Virus record (IMG/VR): IMGVR_UViG_3300020192_000041 | Coordinates: 1 to 35,664 of that record | Strand: one strand, 5' to 3' | DNA length: 35,664 bases | Source: a virus | In this document: positions 13,737-20,822 of the stretch, piece after piece | Numbering within the stretch: the stretch's first letter is position 1 | Layout of the letters: each line of letters starts with the position of its first letter | The notes under the pieces: model-generated | The model's input: the letters and a program-made list of their open reading frames with translations, nothing else | Databases searched by the model: none | What the model was told of the DNA's origin: nothing | Program-made: the position numbers and the translations under genes

Positions 13737-14116
13737 AGCAATCAATCATGCAAAAATGGGTCGCGGCTCTGCGCTCTGGTGAGTACGTCCAGATAACTGG
13801 TCAACTTAGTGAGTGCGACATCAGGGCTTCCAAGAGAGGCTTCTGCTGCCTCGGCGTGCTGACCGATCTTTACGCTAAGGATTCGGACATACCCCTAGAG
13901 ACGCTTCTGTCTATAAAACAAGACGGCGGCATTTGTCGAGACGTAGAGAAGTGGGCTGGGATGGGCAGCGACATGGGTACTCTCCCTAGCCGGGTCTTTG
14001 TTGACGTGGAGTATGGGCGCGGCACGAATCACGACGATCTAGCCAACCTCAACGACGACGGCGCAGGCTTTAACCGCATCGCGGATGTGATTGAAGAGCA
14101 TTGGGAGAAACTATGA
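13733..14116 (+). CDS. Conserved phage protein with GFCCLGVL motif
   Basis: 127 residues from ATG 13733 (ATGA overlap, GGGAG upstream). The order KWVAALRSGEYVQ, RGFCCLGVLTDLY, VEKWAGMG, LANLNDDGAGFNRIADVIEE is that of a widespread but uncharacterised phage family. The cysteine pair and the LNDDG turn are its hallmarks. The function is unknown. It sits among accessory genes of the early operon. Confidence 0.75.
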   Translation: MKQSIMQKWVAALRSGEYVQITGQLSECDIRASKRGFCCLGVLTDLYAKDSDIPLETLLSIKQDGGICRDVEKWAGMGSDMGTLPSRVFVDVEYGRGTNHDDLANLNDDGAGFNRIADVIEEHWEKL

Positions 14117-14325
14117 AAACATGGACCATCGAAAAACTAATCCGGGAACTATGCAAGCGCGAGGGTAAGAAGGCTCAGGTGAATATCGCTCAGATGCGGG
14201 AGATTGTCGGCGTGCTTGCGGATGTGATCTACGAGGCTGGGCTAGAGGACGACCAGATCGGGGACTGCGTACAGTGGCACGATATGTTTGAGACGCTTGG
14301 CGCGAAGCGGGCGAAGAAGAAATGA
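14113..14325 (+). CDS. Small phage protein, function unknown
   Basis: 70 residues from ATG 14113 (ATGA overlap), starting MKTWTIEKLIRELCKREGKK. It contains VNIAQMREIVGVLADVIYEA and a basic end KRAKKK. Similar helical proteins are common in phage accessory regions, but none has an assigned role that I can name. Confidence 0.65.
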   Translation: MKTWTIEKLIRELCKREGKKAQVNIAQMREIVGVLADVIYEAGLEDDQIGDCVQWHDMFETLGAKRAKKK

Positions 14326-14582
14326 CACTCAGTGAAGCACTAAGCACAATGAAGCCCTATCGGCGAGTTGGGGATGCCTGTTGGCGGTCCCCTATCGGCG
14401 CTAACGACCAGTTCACAATGCTGGGGAGTGACGCTATCGCCACTGATTATGAAATAGAGGAACCAAGCATAACAATAACAATAACGCAGCTACGAGTGGT
14501 CATTTTGAGGGCGGTGCCCAGGGCGATACCTACGGCGACCGACAAACAAATAGACAGCATTTGCAGGGAGATGGGCCTATGA
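14322..14582 (+). CDS. DUF2829/Tad2-like candidate, copy 1
   Basis: 86 residues. The opening MTLSEALSTMKPYRRVGDAC and the later DYEIEEPSITITITQ follow the plan 'gene start, EA(L/I) helix, basic strand, W, then DWE/DYE strand' seen in small phage proteins of the DUF2829 type, which includes the anti-Thoeris protein Tad2. The similarity is in layout only. It is paralogous to the next gene and joined to it by ATGA. Confidence 0.55.
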   Translation: MTLSEALSTMKPYRRVGDACWRSPIGANDQFTMLGSDAIATDYEIEEPSITITITQLRVVILRAVPRAIPTATDKQIDSICREMGL

Positions 14583-14812
14583 CACTAATCGAAGCAATTA
14601 AGTCCGGGCGCAGGTTTAAACGTGGCCCCTCGGGAGCATGGATGACAGCCGGAGACTGTTTCACCGTGGATCAAATGCTCGATGAGCGGTGGGAGCTGGA
14701 GAGTGTGAGGGTGACGATCACGAAGGAGACCCTCGCCGCCGCGTGGGATGAGGCTTTCGATGGGCCGCAGGAGAAGGCGTGGGTGAAGCTATGCTGGCTG
14801 CTGAGACTATGA
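14579..14812 (+). CDS. DUF2829/Tad2-like candidate, copy 2
   Basis: 77 residues from ATG 14579. MTLIEAIKSGRRFKRGPSGA, WMTAGDCFTVDQML and RWELESVRVTITKE align with copy 1 position by position (MTL-EA, basic stretch, W, RWELES/DYEIEE, VTIT/ITIT). The C-terminal helix (ETLAAAWDEA) is typical of the wider phage family. A sequestering, Tad2-like role is speculative. Confidence 0.6.
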   Translation: MTLIEAIKSGRRFKRGPSGAWMTAGDCFTVDQMLDERWELESVRVTITKETLAAAWDEAFDGPQEKAWVKLCWLLRL

Positions 14813-15132
14813 GCGGCTGGATCTGGCTCGGGCACGCCCAGCATTTCATCGGTGCGCGTCGCTGTAGCTTCAGAATGGGCACCTGGCTGCCCAATGGTTA
14901 CGTCGTTTCTACCGTCGGGGAATTCCTGATTAACCCGGACGATAAGCAGTTTGAGGAGATAGGCTGTGACCGTCTCTATGAAACCTTCGTTTTTAAGACT
15001 TCCGGCAACACCCATGACTGCGGGTGCCCTGTGATCGATGACTTCCTGGAACTTGCATCTCACGGCTACAAGCTGGCGAAGGATGCCCAGCTAGGTCATA
15101 TGGCTGTCTGCCATGAATGGAGCGAGATATGA
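14809..15132 (+). CDS. Conserved phage protein with C-terminal Cys motif
   Basis: 107 residues from ATG 14809, matching the ATGA overlap pattern (ATG 14791 possible). MSGWIWLGHAQHFIGARRCS, GYVVSTVGEFL, FEEIGCDRLYETFVF and HDCGCPVI are the recognisable blocks of a phage family that I know only as hypothetical. The histidines and cysteines could bind metal. Confidence 0.7.
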   Translation: MSGWIWLGHAQHFIGARRCSFRMGTWLPNGYVVSTVGEFLINPDDKQFEEIGCDRLYETFVFKTSGNTHDCGCPVIDDFLELASHGYKLAKDAQLGHMAVCHEWSEI

Positions 15133-15479
15133 GCGACGAGGAGAAGGCGCACTCGTTGGCGTGCTCCGTTCCGCTGGGAGAGGATGCTGCGATGTTCTCG
15201 GCGGCGCGTGACCGCATCGCCGAAGCCCTTACAGAGGCCCGCATGGAAGGCGGGGCAGAGGAGATGCGTAGGAACGCGCTGACCATCTGTGACCTGCGGG
15301 TGGAGCTGGAGCAGGCGAAGGCAGCAACCGTGGCATTGTTTGCAACGGTTGAGGAGTGGACATCGGAAGCCGAGAACGAGCTTCGCTACTGTGGTGACCG
15401 CGACAGTCACGAGGCTGGGATGTTTCTAGGGCAGATTCAGGCGTACACGATGGTTCTGAATCAGGAGGAAACCAAATGA
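15129..15479 (+). CDS. Coiled-coil accessory protein
   Basis: 116 residues from ATG 15129 (ATGA overlap). It is mainly helical: AARDRIAEALTEARMEGG and ICDLRVELEQAKAATVALFA, with a short globular end. Such proteins are common in early accessory operons. The function is unknown. Confidence 0.6.
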   Translation: MSDEEKAHSLACSVPLGEDAAMFSAARDRIAEALTEARMEGGAEEMRRNALTICDLRVELEQAKAATVALFATVEEWTSEAENELRYCGDRDSHEAGMFLGQIQAYTMVLNQEETK

Positions 15480-15730
15480 CCCTCAGCAAGGAAGCTATGG
15501 AACGAGCTGCCAGGTGCTGGTGCGAACCAGAAACCTCGATGATCGAAATGGATACACGGCTAGCTACGGCATTCGCCGTAGCACTAGACGAAGAACGTGC
15601 CCGCTCCGCGAAGCTAGTGGAGGCGCTGGAGAAGATCCACGGCTGGCACTGGCAGCACAACAGTCCAGCGGAGATCAAGGGATGGGCCGATGAGGCGCTT
15701 GAGTTCTACCGGGCGGGGGATGAGAAATGA
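15476..15730 (+). CDS. Small helical protein, repeat-family copy 1
   Basis: 84 residues with a strong ribosome site (GGAGG). It contains ERARSAKLVEALEKIHGWHW and ends YRAGDEK. The middle and the end are shared almost exactly, at DNA level too, with the gene at 15936, while the rest differs. The function is unknown. Confidence 0.65.
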   Translation: MTLSKEAMERAARCWCEPETSMIEMDTRLATAFAVALDEERARSAKLVEALEKIHGWHWQHNSPAEIKGWADEALEFYRAGDEK

Positions 15731-16091
15731 AGCTCATACACTTGCTTCGGGACCTACAAATTGGCCTACAGGCGGAAACTGGGGACGATCAGCCGGTTCT
15801 CAGCATTAAGGTTAGCCACGCCGTGTGGCACAAGATTGTTACGGAGGTTCATTCCTCGCGATTACTTTGGGATGGCAGCTTTGACTCCTCACCGACCGCC
15901 ACGCAGTTTGAAATTATGGGAATCGAGATAACCAAATGACCACAGCCAAAGAGACAGCGGCCAAAATTATGAGCGCCTCTACGGAGTTTTACAGCGACCG
16001 CCTGAAGTGCGATGATTTTATTGAGACTGCCATTGAAGCCGCCTTGAAGCAGGAGCAAGCCCGCTCCGCGAAGCTAGTGGAGGCGCTGGAG
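15599..16091 (+). repeat. 33-bp exact direct repeat inside two genes
   Basis: 15599-15631 and 16059-16091 are identical over 33 bp and encode ARSAKLVEALE. A second shared block of 22 bp, ending in the stop codon, is at 15709-15730 and 16235-16256. The identity at DNA level points to recent duplication or recombination between the two genes. Confidence 0.9.
15727..15939 (+). CDS. Small protein, function unknown
   Basis: 70 residues starting MKLIHLLRDLQIGLQAETGD. Alternating strands (LSIKVSHAVWHKIVTEV, FEIMGIEITK) suggest a small alpha/beta fold. ATGA overlaps on both sides. It lies between the two paralogues at 15476 and 15936. Confidence 0.6.
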   Translation: MKLIHLLRDLQIGLQAETGDDQPVLSIKVSHAVWHKIVTEVHSSRLLWDGSFDSSPTATQFEIMGIEITK

Positions 16092-16256
16092 TTTTACGCT
16101 GAGATGACTAGATGGGAAGGCGACCGCCTATTGCATGAATCAAAGGACTACGGAGACGCGAGATACAAAGACTCTGTTTACGGTGACACCTATATCCCTA
16201 GCGGCAAACGCGCCCGCGAAGCACTCGCCACCTGCCGGGCGGGGGATGAGAAATGA
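15936..16256 (+). CDS. Small helical protein, repeat-family copy 2
   Basis: 106 residues. AIEAALKQEQARSAKLVEAL and the ending CRAGDEK repeat those of the gene at 15476. An insertion of about 40 residues (TRWEGDRLLHESKDYGDARY and following) is unique to this copy. The start of the protein, MTTAKETAAKIMSASTEF, differs from copy 1. The function is unknown. Confidence 0.65.
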   Translation: MTTAKETAAKIMSASTEFYSDRLKCDDFIETAIEAALKQEQARSAKLVEALEFYAEMTRWEGDRLLHESKDYGDARYKDSVYGDTYIPSGKRAREALATCRAGDEK

Positions 16257-16429
16257 AAATTAAATTAGAACTTACCGAGCAAGAATTTGCCGACGTTCAA
16301 AGCGCGCTTTCATTTTTCGTCAGCGAGTATGAGGCGGTAACAGGGGACGACGCGCCTAAGACAGTTCGGGCCGTAGCTAAGCTCGAATCTAAGTTTTGGA
16401 AGCTACTCCGCGAGAAGGAGGGCCTATGA
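16253..16429 (+). CDS. 58-residue protein, function unknown
   Basis: A frame of 58 codons with ATGA overlaps to both neighbours, starting MKIKLELTEQEFADVQSALS. A strand plus helix start is followed by a basic helix (VRAVAKLESKFWKLLREKE). The good fit to the operon supports it. Confidence 0.6.
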   Translation: MKIKLELTEQEFADVQSALSFFVSEYEAVTGDDAPKTVRAVAKLESKFWKLLREKEGL

Positions 16430-16635
16430 ACGTTCTACTAATTTTACTCATCGGCCTTGGCCTGGCGCTCTACTTTCCTATGTTCTCCGTCTACCTGCTA
16501 CTTTTCCTCGCGGCGAGTGTGTCCATTCAGTTTTGTAATGTGCTGCTAACGGGTGGGCGAGATTGGGGCGTGGCTTGCTGGACTGCCAGCGCAGTGATTT
16601 TTCTGCTCCTCTGCTGGTGGGGAGGTTTGCTATGA
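16426..16635 (+). CDS. Small two-span membrane protein
   Basis: 69 residues from ATG 16426 with AAGGAGG upstream. Hydrophobic segments at about 2-36 (VLLILLIGLGLALYF, VYLLLFLAASVSI) and 50-68 (ASAVIFLLLCWWGGLL) suggest two or three membrane passes. The role is unknown. It is the only clearly multi-span protein of the early run. Confidence 0.65.
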   Translation: MNVLLILLIGLGLALYFPMFSVYLLLFLAASVSIQFCNVLLTGGRDWGVACWTASAVIFLLLCWWGGLL

Positions 16636-16925
16636 CCCCCAGCAAGCAAGCCATGGACTTGAAAGAACTGCGCAAGATCGCGATGGCCGCGACGCCGGGT
16701 GAGTGGGATGCGCGGATTAGCCCGGCATGGAACGAGTATGCGATTTCTGCCTGCGCTCGGACACATCAACAATCACCACGCCAAGGCGAGCAGCGAGACA
16801 AGGCCAATGCCGACGCCGACCACATCGCCGCCTTCTCCCCCGCCACGGCCCTAGCCCTGCTCGACGAGCTGGAGCGGTGCCGGGCGGCGCTATCTATCCA
16901 GGTAATCACCGAGGAGGTAATTTAG
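16632..16925 (+). CDS. Ea22-like protein
   Basis: 97 residues from ATG 16632 (ATGA overlap). MDLKELRKIAMAATPGEWDA and HIAAFSPATALALLDELERC match the core of the Ea22 family of lambdoid early accessory genes: a helix, TPGxW, then 'AAFSPATxLALLDELE'. The function of this family is not established. Confidence 0.7.
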   Translation: MTPSKQAMDLKELRKIAMAATPGEWDARISPAWNEYAISACARTHQQSPRQGEQRDKANADADHIAAFSPATALALLDELERCRAALSIQVITEEVI

Positions 16926-17107
16926 TGACCAACGCCGAACTAGCAGCGTCACTCATCAAGCAAGTGGTCGAAAAGGGCTGGCCCGACACCCACGCGCTGA
17001 AGTGGCTACAGGCGGAGATCACGAGGCAGCTTGACGCTAGGCAGCCTTCACATCCGCCCGCACCTGCGCTAGGCTCGGGCGATGTTTCACCTCGGCGATT
17101 GTCTTGA
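16925..17107 (+). CDS. Small protein, function unknown
   Basis: 60 residues from GTG 16925, which overlaps the previous TAG and has GAGGAGG upstream. VTNAELAASLIKQVVEKGWP and THALKWLQAEITRQLDARQ are helical; the last 20 residues overlap the methyltransferase fragment in another frame. Not recognised. Confidence 0.6.
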   Translation: MTNAELAASLIKQVVEKGWPDTHALKWLQAEITRQLDARQPSHPPAPALGSGDVSPRRLS

Positions 17108-17273
17108 AGTCCTGCGCACGATGTCCGACGCGTCGGTTGACGCCATTGTTACCGACCCGCCCTCATCGCTCACTGCGTTTGGGCAACCCTTGCAATCGAA
17201 TTGGCAGCGGCGCGTTAGGAATCCCATGAATCACCGTGTCAACGAAATCGAAATCAATCGGGGGAAGGCGTGA
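17082..17273 (+). pseudogene. Truncated DNA adenine/cytosine methyltransferase remnant
   Basis: 63 codons. The first 27 (LGDCLEVLRTMSDASVDAIV then TDPP) are a typical start of an N6-adenine or N4-cytosine methyltransferase, including the catalytic DPP(Y/F/W) block. Here it reads DPPS, after which the sequence leaves the family and ends at 17273. No AdoMet-binding FxGxG part follows within the window. It overlaps the sigma-like gene by 4 nt. An inactive remnant is most likely. A recruited short protein is possible. Confidence 0.7.
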
Positions 17274-17929
17274 ACGGAAGACCCGATCAAGTCCCTAGCG
17301 CAGATTCGCTGGTGCTTTACCGAGGAAAAATCGAAGCGTTTATTCGAAAGCGCTGGCCTAGCCTTCCTGAGCAAACGCGAGAGGACGCAGTTTCTTTTGC
17401 TGTCGAGAACTGGCTCTCTGGAAGAGATCTGCGAACCGGCTTCCAGTTCCTCGTCATTGACTACCTACGAAAATATGAGAGTGGCTCTGGAGCACGGCGC
17501 TCTAGCGATGCACTCGCTCAATCAGTCTCTTTGGAGGAAGCCTATCCCGATGATCGAACATTCGAACCTGTGCATCGTGAGACTGAATCTCGAAGATTGC
17601 CTGAGCCATATCTGGAAGGCCTGCGACCGATTGAAAGGGCAGTAACCAAGCTGTTTTACGAATGGGAATTAACACAAGAAGAGATTGGCGATTGTTTCGG
17701 ATGGACGGCAGCGAATGCTACTCAGTACATATCGCGCGCCAGGATGAGGATAAGAAATGTCATTAGTAAAAAAGGCACTGGAGCAGCTCGCCATCAAGCA
17801 CGGCGACCCAGACTACAAGAGGACCTATTCAACGCTCTCGGCCAGGGCGAAGGCCCAGCTGCTCAAGGGCCAAAAGGTAACGGTCAACAGTCTGACCAAG
17901 GGCCCAATCCGACAGAAGAAGCCACCTAA
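17270..17929 (+). CDS. Sigma-factor-like protein (ECF type)
   Basis: 219 residues from GTG 17270 (GTGA overlap). Residues 15-75 look like sigma region 2 (IEAFIRKRWPSLPE, FQFLVIDYLRKYESGSGAR). Residues 118-165 fit region 4, a helix-turn-helix ending in the usual basic helix (LTQEEIGDCFGWTAANATQY then ISRARMRIRN). This would direct RNA polymerase to a subset of promoters. Its position, late in the early operon, suits a switch to late genes. The C-terminal 55 residues (GQGEGPAAQGPKG and following) overlap the next gene and look non-conserved. Confidence 0.7.
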   Translation: MNGRPDQVPSADSLVLYRGKIEAFIRKRWPSLPEQTREDAVSFAVENWLSGRDLRTGFQFLVIDYLRKYESGSGARRSSDALAQSVSLEEAYPDDRTFEPVHRETESRRLPEPYLEGLRPIERAVTKLFYEWELTQEEIGDCFGWTAANATQYISRARMRIRNVISKKGTGAARHQARRPRLQEDLFNALGQGEGPAAQGPKGNGQQSDQGPNPTEEAT

Positions 17930-17963
17930 CAACCCGCACGACGCGGGAGAGGAGAATAAATGA
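17757..17963 (+). CDS. Small basic protein nested at the sigma gene's 3' end
   Basis: 68 residues with AGGAT upstream of ATG 17757, starting MSLVKKALEQLAIKHGDPDY. A helix plus YSTLSARAKAQLLKGQKVTV looks like a real folded protein, more so than the other frame here. It overlaps the sigma-like gene by 173 nt and the wall-enzyme start by 4 nt. The function is unknown. Confidence 0.6.
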   Translation: MSLVKKALEQLAIKHGDPDYKRTYSTLSARAKAQLLKGQKVTVNSLTKGPIRQKKPPNNPHDAGEENK

Positions 17964-19027
17964 GTCAGTATTTTGAAAACAAGGAATGGGACGCGCTCGT
18001 GGAATCCCTCATCGTTAGCTACGGCTTTCACAAGCTGAAGCTACCCGACGCCGCGAAGTACGGGCTCGATGGCTCGGTCGATAGTTGGAAGCGGCTTATC
18101 TGCCAGCTCTGCAAGCGCGAGAGTAACTTTAAACCTGCGACGACCTACGCCGAGGGCGGGCATCTTGAGGGGCAGTTATCTACCGGCCTGTTTCAGATGA
18201 GCTATGGGCCGGTGCGCAGCTACTCAAAGTTTGCAACCGGCGGCCTGAAGGTCAGCATGGCCAAAGCCACCACCGAAGACCTTAAAGATCCGCTCTTCAA
18301 CATCGCTTGTATGTTCGTCATCCTCAACCGCTGGCTCACCGCCGACAAGGTGGTTGCTAAGAAGTCTGGCGGTCAGTGGCTTGGCGGCGCACGCTACTGG
18401 AGTCCTTTCAGAAAGCCCGACTTCGCCTCCCAGGTCCTCGCTCGTAAACCGATCGCAACCAAGGAGACGCCTGTGTCTGAAATCAAAGTCCCCAACGAGG
18501 TCGCGCTGGCATTCGTTAAACGCCAAGAGATGGCCAGCAAGTGCAACTGGATTTTCGAGTTTGATTATTCGATCAACTCCCGCAAGCCGCGCCTGTTCGT
18601 CTACGGCATCAAAGAAAAAAAGCTCTACAGCTACAAGGCAGCGCACGGCGTTGGCGGCTCTAACCGCACGCCAAACAACGGCGTCTGCCGCGAAGTGAGC
18701 AACGTCAGCGGATCGCTGATGTCATCCTTGGGCTACATCAAGACCGGCCCCAAGTATCAGTCCGACACGGTTGGCACTGCGGTGCGCCTCAATGGCCTGA
18801 GCCCCACTAACTCCAAGATCCTCGCTCGCGGCGTTGTGCTGCACGGCTCAAGCTACGTCTACGACAACGAGGGCAACACCGACACGAGCGTGTGCGGTCG
18901 CAGCTACGGCTGCATTGCAACCGACGACAAGTACATCAGCAAGACCGGCGGCGGTGAGCTTATCGAGTGGCTGCGCGATGGATCTATTGGCGTCACTCAC
19001 TACGCGGGTGCGTTTAAGATTGGCTGA
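17960..19027 (+). CDS. Lysozyme-like plus L,D-transpeptidase-like wall enzyme
   Basis: 355 residues. The N-terminal domain (1-160) resembles soluble lytic transglycosylase/lysozyme-like domains: CKRESNFKP with Glu near 54, STGLFQMSYG near 74-83 and FNIACMFVILNRWL. The C-terminal domain (about 175-355) matches murein L,D-transpeptidase catalytic-type proteins (YkuD_2): FDYSINSRKPRLFVYGI, VVLHGSSYV with His near 295, and VCGRSYGCIATDD with catalytic Cys near 318. There is no signal peptide, so release would depend on a holin. The two domains could cut glycan and cross-link or cleave peptides, as an endolysin or wall remodeller. The last 7 nt lie under the tRNA on the other strand. Confidence 0.85.
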   Translation: MSQYFENKEWDALVESLIVSYGFHKLKLPDAAKYGLDGSVDSWKRLICQLCKRESNFKPATTYAEGGHLEGQLSTGLFQMSYGPVRSYSKFATGGLKVSMAKATTEDLKDPLFNIACMFVILNRWLTADKVVAKKSGGQWLGGARYWSPFRKPDFASQVLARKPIATKETPVSEIKVPNEVALAFVKRQEMASKCNWIFEFDYSINSRKPRLFVYGIKEKKLYSYKAAHGVGGSNRTPNNGVCREVSNVSGSLMSSLGYIKTGPKYQSDTVGTAVRLNGLSPTNSKILARGVVLHGSSYVYDNEGNTDTSVCGRSYGCIATDDKYISKTGGGELIEWLRDGSIGVTHYAGAFKIG

Positions 19028-19096
19028 GAAGGCACGACTCGAACGTGCGATAGGCGCATTAACAGTGCGCTGCCTTACCAGCTTGGCTACTTCTCA
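19021..19096 (-). tRNA. tRNA-Asn (anticodon GTT)
   Basis: The minus strand folds into a full cloverleaf: acceptor TGAGAAG/CTTCTCA (7 bp, including the T1-A72 pair and G73 typical of tRNA-Asn), D stem GCC/GGC with GG in the loop, anticodon stem GCGCA/TGCGC with loop CTGTTAA, and T stem GCACG/CGTGC with loop TTCGAGT. The CCA end is encoded in the DNA. It is 76 nt long including CCA. The 5' end overlaps the last codons of the gene at 19087 on the same strand, and the 3' end overlaps the wall-enzyme stop on the other. Confidence 0.97.
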
Positions 19097-19269
19097 ACGC
19101 GTTTATTATCCATTTTTGGCACTGAAGGCACAAGTAGAATTTCAATCTCCTCGTCCTCGTGCCATGCCACGCGAAGCTTCGTGACAAGGAGCTGCTCGTG
19201 CTCATTGAGCTCAAGCGTGATTCTGGTTTTCATGTCGGGCTGAGTGGTCATTGCGACGACCTTAATCAT
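19087..19269 (-). CDS. Last late-operon protein, function unknown
   Basis: 60 residues from ATG 19269 (ATGA overlap with the upstream gene). TRITLELNEHEQLLVTKLRV and EIEILLVPSVP suggest a strand-helix-strand fold. Its stop codon TAG lies inside the tRNA acceptor/D region, so tRNA processing would cut its coding end from the messenger. Confidence 0.65.
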   Translation of the reverse strand: MIKVVAMTTQPDMKTRITLELNEHEQLLVTKLRVAWHEDEEIEILLVPSVPKMDNKRVEK

Positions 19270-20822
19270 TGTTCCTCTTCGTCCTGCATTTGACGCATTA
19301 ACTCGCGATATTCGGGCTGGCTTTGCTGAAGAATGAAATTGGTGGCTGCGATAGCCTGAGGACCGCGCTTGGCGGCGTTGTTGATTATGACGGCAAATTT
19401 ACCAAGCCGATTAGGGGCGGATCTGGCGATGTTTGCAATGGCGTCTGTAGAAATGGCCATCATGCTAGACAGTCGAGGGGCAATGATCCGACGGCCCGCT
19501 ACGGCAGCGGCAGCGGCAGGGCCTCCGCTAACCAGACCAGCCCCGGCTGCGGCGGTGTCACCCAGACCGCCAAATGGAGATTGGTTTAGAGTGCTAGCTC
19601 GATTCTGGGCAGCCTTTTGAATGGGCTTTAATAGCCCAATCGTTTTTTTCTCATCAATAAACGCCTCGGCGAGGTTAGGGCTGGCTTCTAGGGCCGCACG
19701 CTCAGACTCCTCGCGAAACTCCCGACCCATGATCGCAGTGGCTTTTTTGTCGGCCTCTGGAGACGCGTAATTGGTCTGACTTTGAAAATTGCGCTTAGCC
19801 TTTTCACCGACCGACACTGGAAGAAACGACTCCCCGCGCTCGTATAGGTTTTCGACTTCATTCTCAAGCTGACGAATGATCTTCTCGTTGCCGGGGATCT
19901 TTTTAAGATCGGAGATCCTTTTCTCAACGCCCGAAACGATGTTTTCAACGGAGGACTTCACGCCTTGCTCGTCAAGATCATCGAGAATCTGGCCGATATG
20001 AGATCCGGCGTCATCGACGGCTTGCTGAGCACGTCCGGCGATTGTTTCGGGGGTGTCTCCAAATCTGACAATCTTTCGATTGAGCAATTGCCGACCGGCA
20101 TCATCCGAAAACTTCTCAGCCTGTCTTCCAGTCGCCCCAGTCGCCTTGACAGCGAAATCTTCAGCGGTGCCCCTAAGCTTGTTTCCTAGCTGGCCGATTT
20201 TCTTGCCAGCGTACTCCACGCCGTCACCAAGAAACTCGCCGCCCATGCGCATAACCGGAGCCGCAACCGCGCCGATCCCTGCGCCAATGCCGGCATCAAT
20301 GCCGACCCCAAGCGCATCCTCGGACTCAGAAGCTCCAGCCCCGAAGGCCGCGCCTTGAGCTGCGGCGCTTAACGCCGTTTTGCCGTATCCAGCGCCTTTA
20401 GCCAGGCCAACACCTGGAATCACATTGGTCAGTAGACCGCCAGCAAGGCCGCCGCCGCCGTAGGACATAGGGTTGGCTTCAGCCGCAGCCCTGTCTTCGT
20501 TACGCTCTTCGTCGCGGACCTGCGTATACATTTCATCGCGGTTTGTGGGGACGCCCTTAACTCGAATTCCGTAGTCCTTGGCGTAACGTTCGGCCATTTC
20601 AGTAGGAGACTCACCAAAGAGCCCCTTTGCGTAGTCCACACCTTGAGCAATGCGACCAGAAATCTCATCCGTGAATCCGGCCATCACGCCTTGCTCTGCG
20701 CCACGCTTAAACGACGCAAGCTTGCTTGGGCCTTTGGGGGCCTGGCTGTCGGCATAGGCCGCCTCTTGCTCTTCAAGCTCGAGCAGTTCGAGCTCGTCCT
20801 TTTCTTGATCGCTGAGGCTCAT
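19266..20822 (-). CDS. Large internal/ejection virion protein
   Basis: 518 residues. An acidic coiled start (DQEKDELELLELEEQEAAYA) precedes long glycine/alanine-rich stretches that could insert in membranes (GGGLAGGLLTNVIPGVGLAK, GIDAGIGAGIGAVAAPV), then helices and a second alanine-rich block near 425-450. Size, composition and position after other virion proteins resemble internal proteins ejected with podovirus DNA to form a channel across the envelope. The assignment is by character and context. Confidence 0.65.
   Translation of the reverse strand: MSLSDQEKDELELLELEEQEAAYADSQAPKGPSKLASFKRGAEQGVMAGFTDEISGRIAQGVDYAKGLFGESPTEMAERYAKDYGIRVKGVPTNRDEMYTQVRDEERNEDRAAAEANPMSYGGGGLAGGLLTNVIPGVGLAKGAGYGKTALSAAAQGAAFGAGASESEDALGVGIDAGIGAGIGAVAAPVMRMGGEFLGDGVEYAGKKIGQLGNKLRGTAEDFAVKATGATGRQAEKFSDDAGRQLLNRKIVRFGDTPETIAGRAQQAVDDAGSHIGQILDDLDEQGVKSSVENIVSGVEKRISDLKKIPGNEKIIRQLENEVENLYERGESFLPVSVGEKAKRNFQSQTNYASPEADKKATAIMGREFREESERAALEASPNLAEAFIDEKKTIGLLKPIQKAAQNRASTLNQSPFGGLGDTAAAGAGLVSGGPAAAAAVAGRRIIAPRLSSMMAISTDAIANIARSAPNRLGKFAVIINNAAKRGPQAIAATNFILQQSQPEYRELMRQMQDEEEQ

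Noticed and set aside
15599-16091. CRISPR-like array
   Set aside because: Only two copies, 460 bp apart and within genes, so they are duplicated coding sequence.
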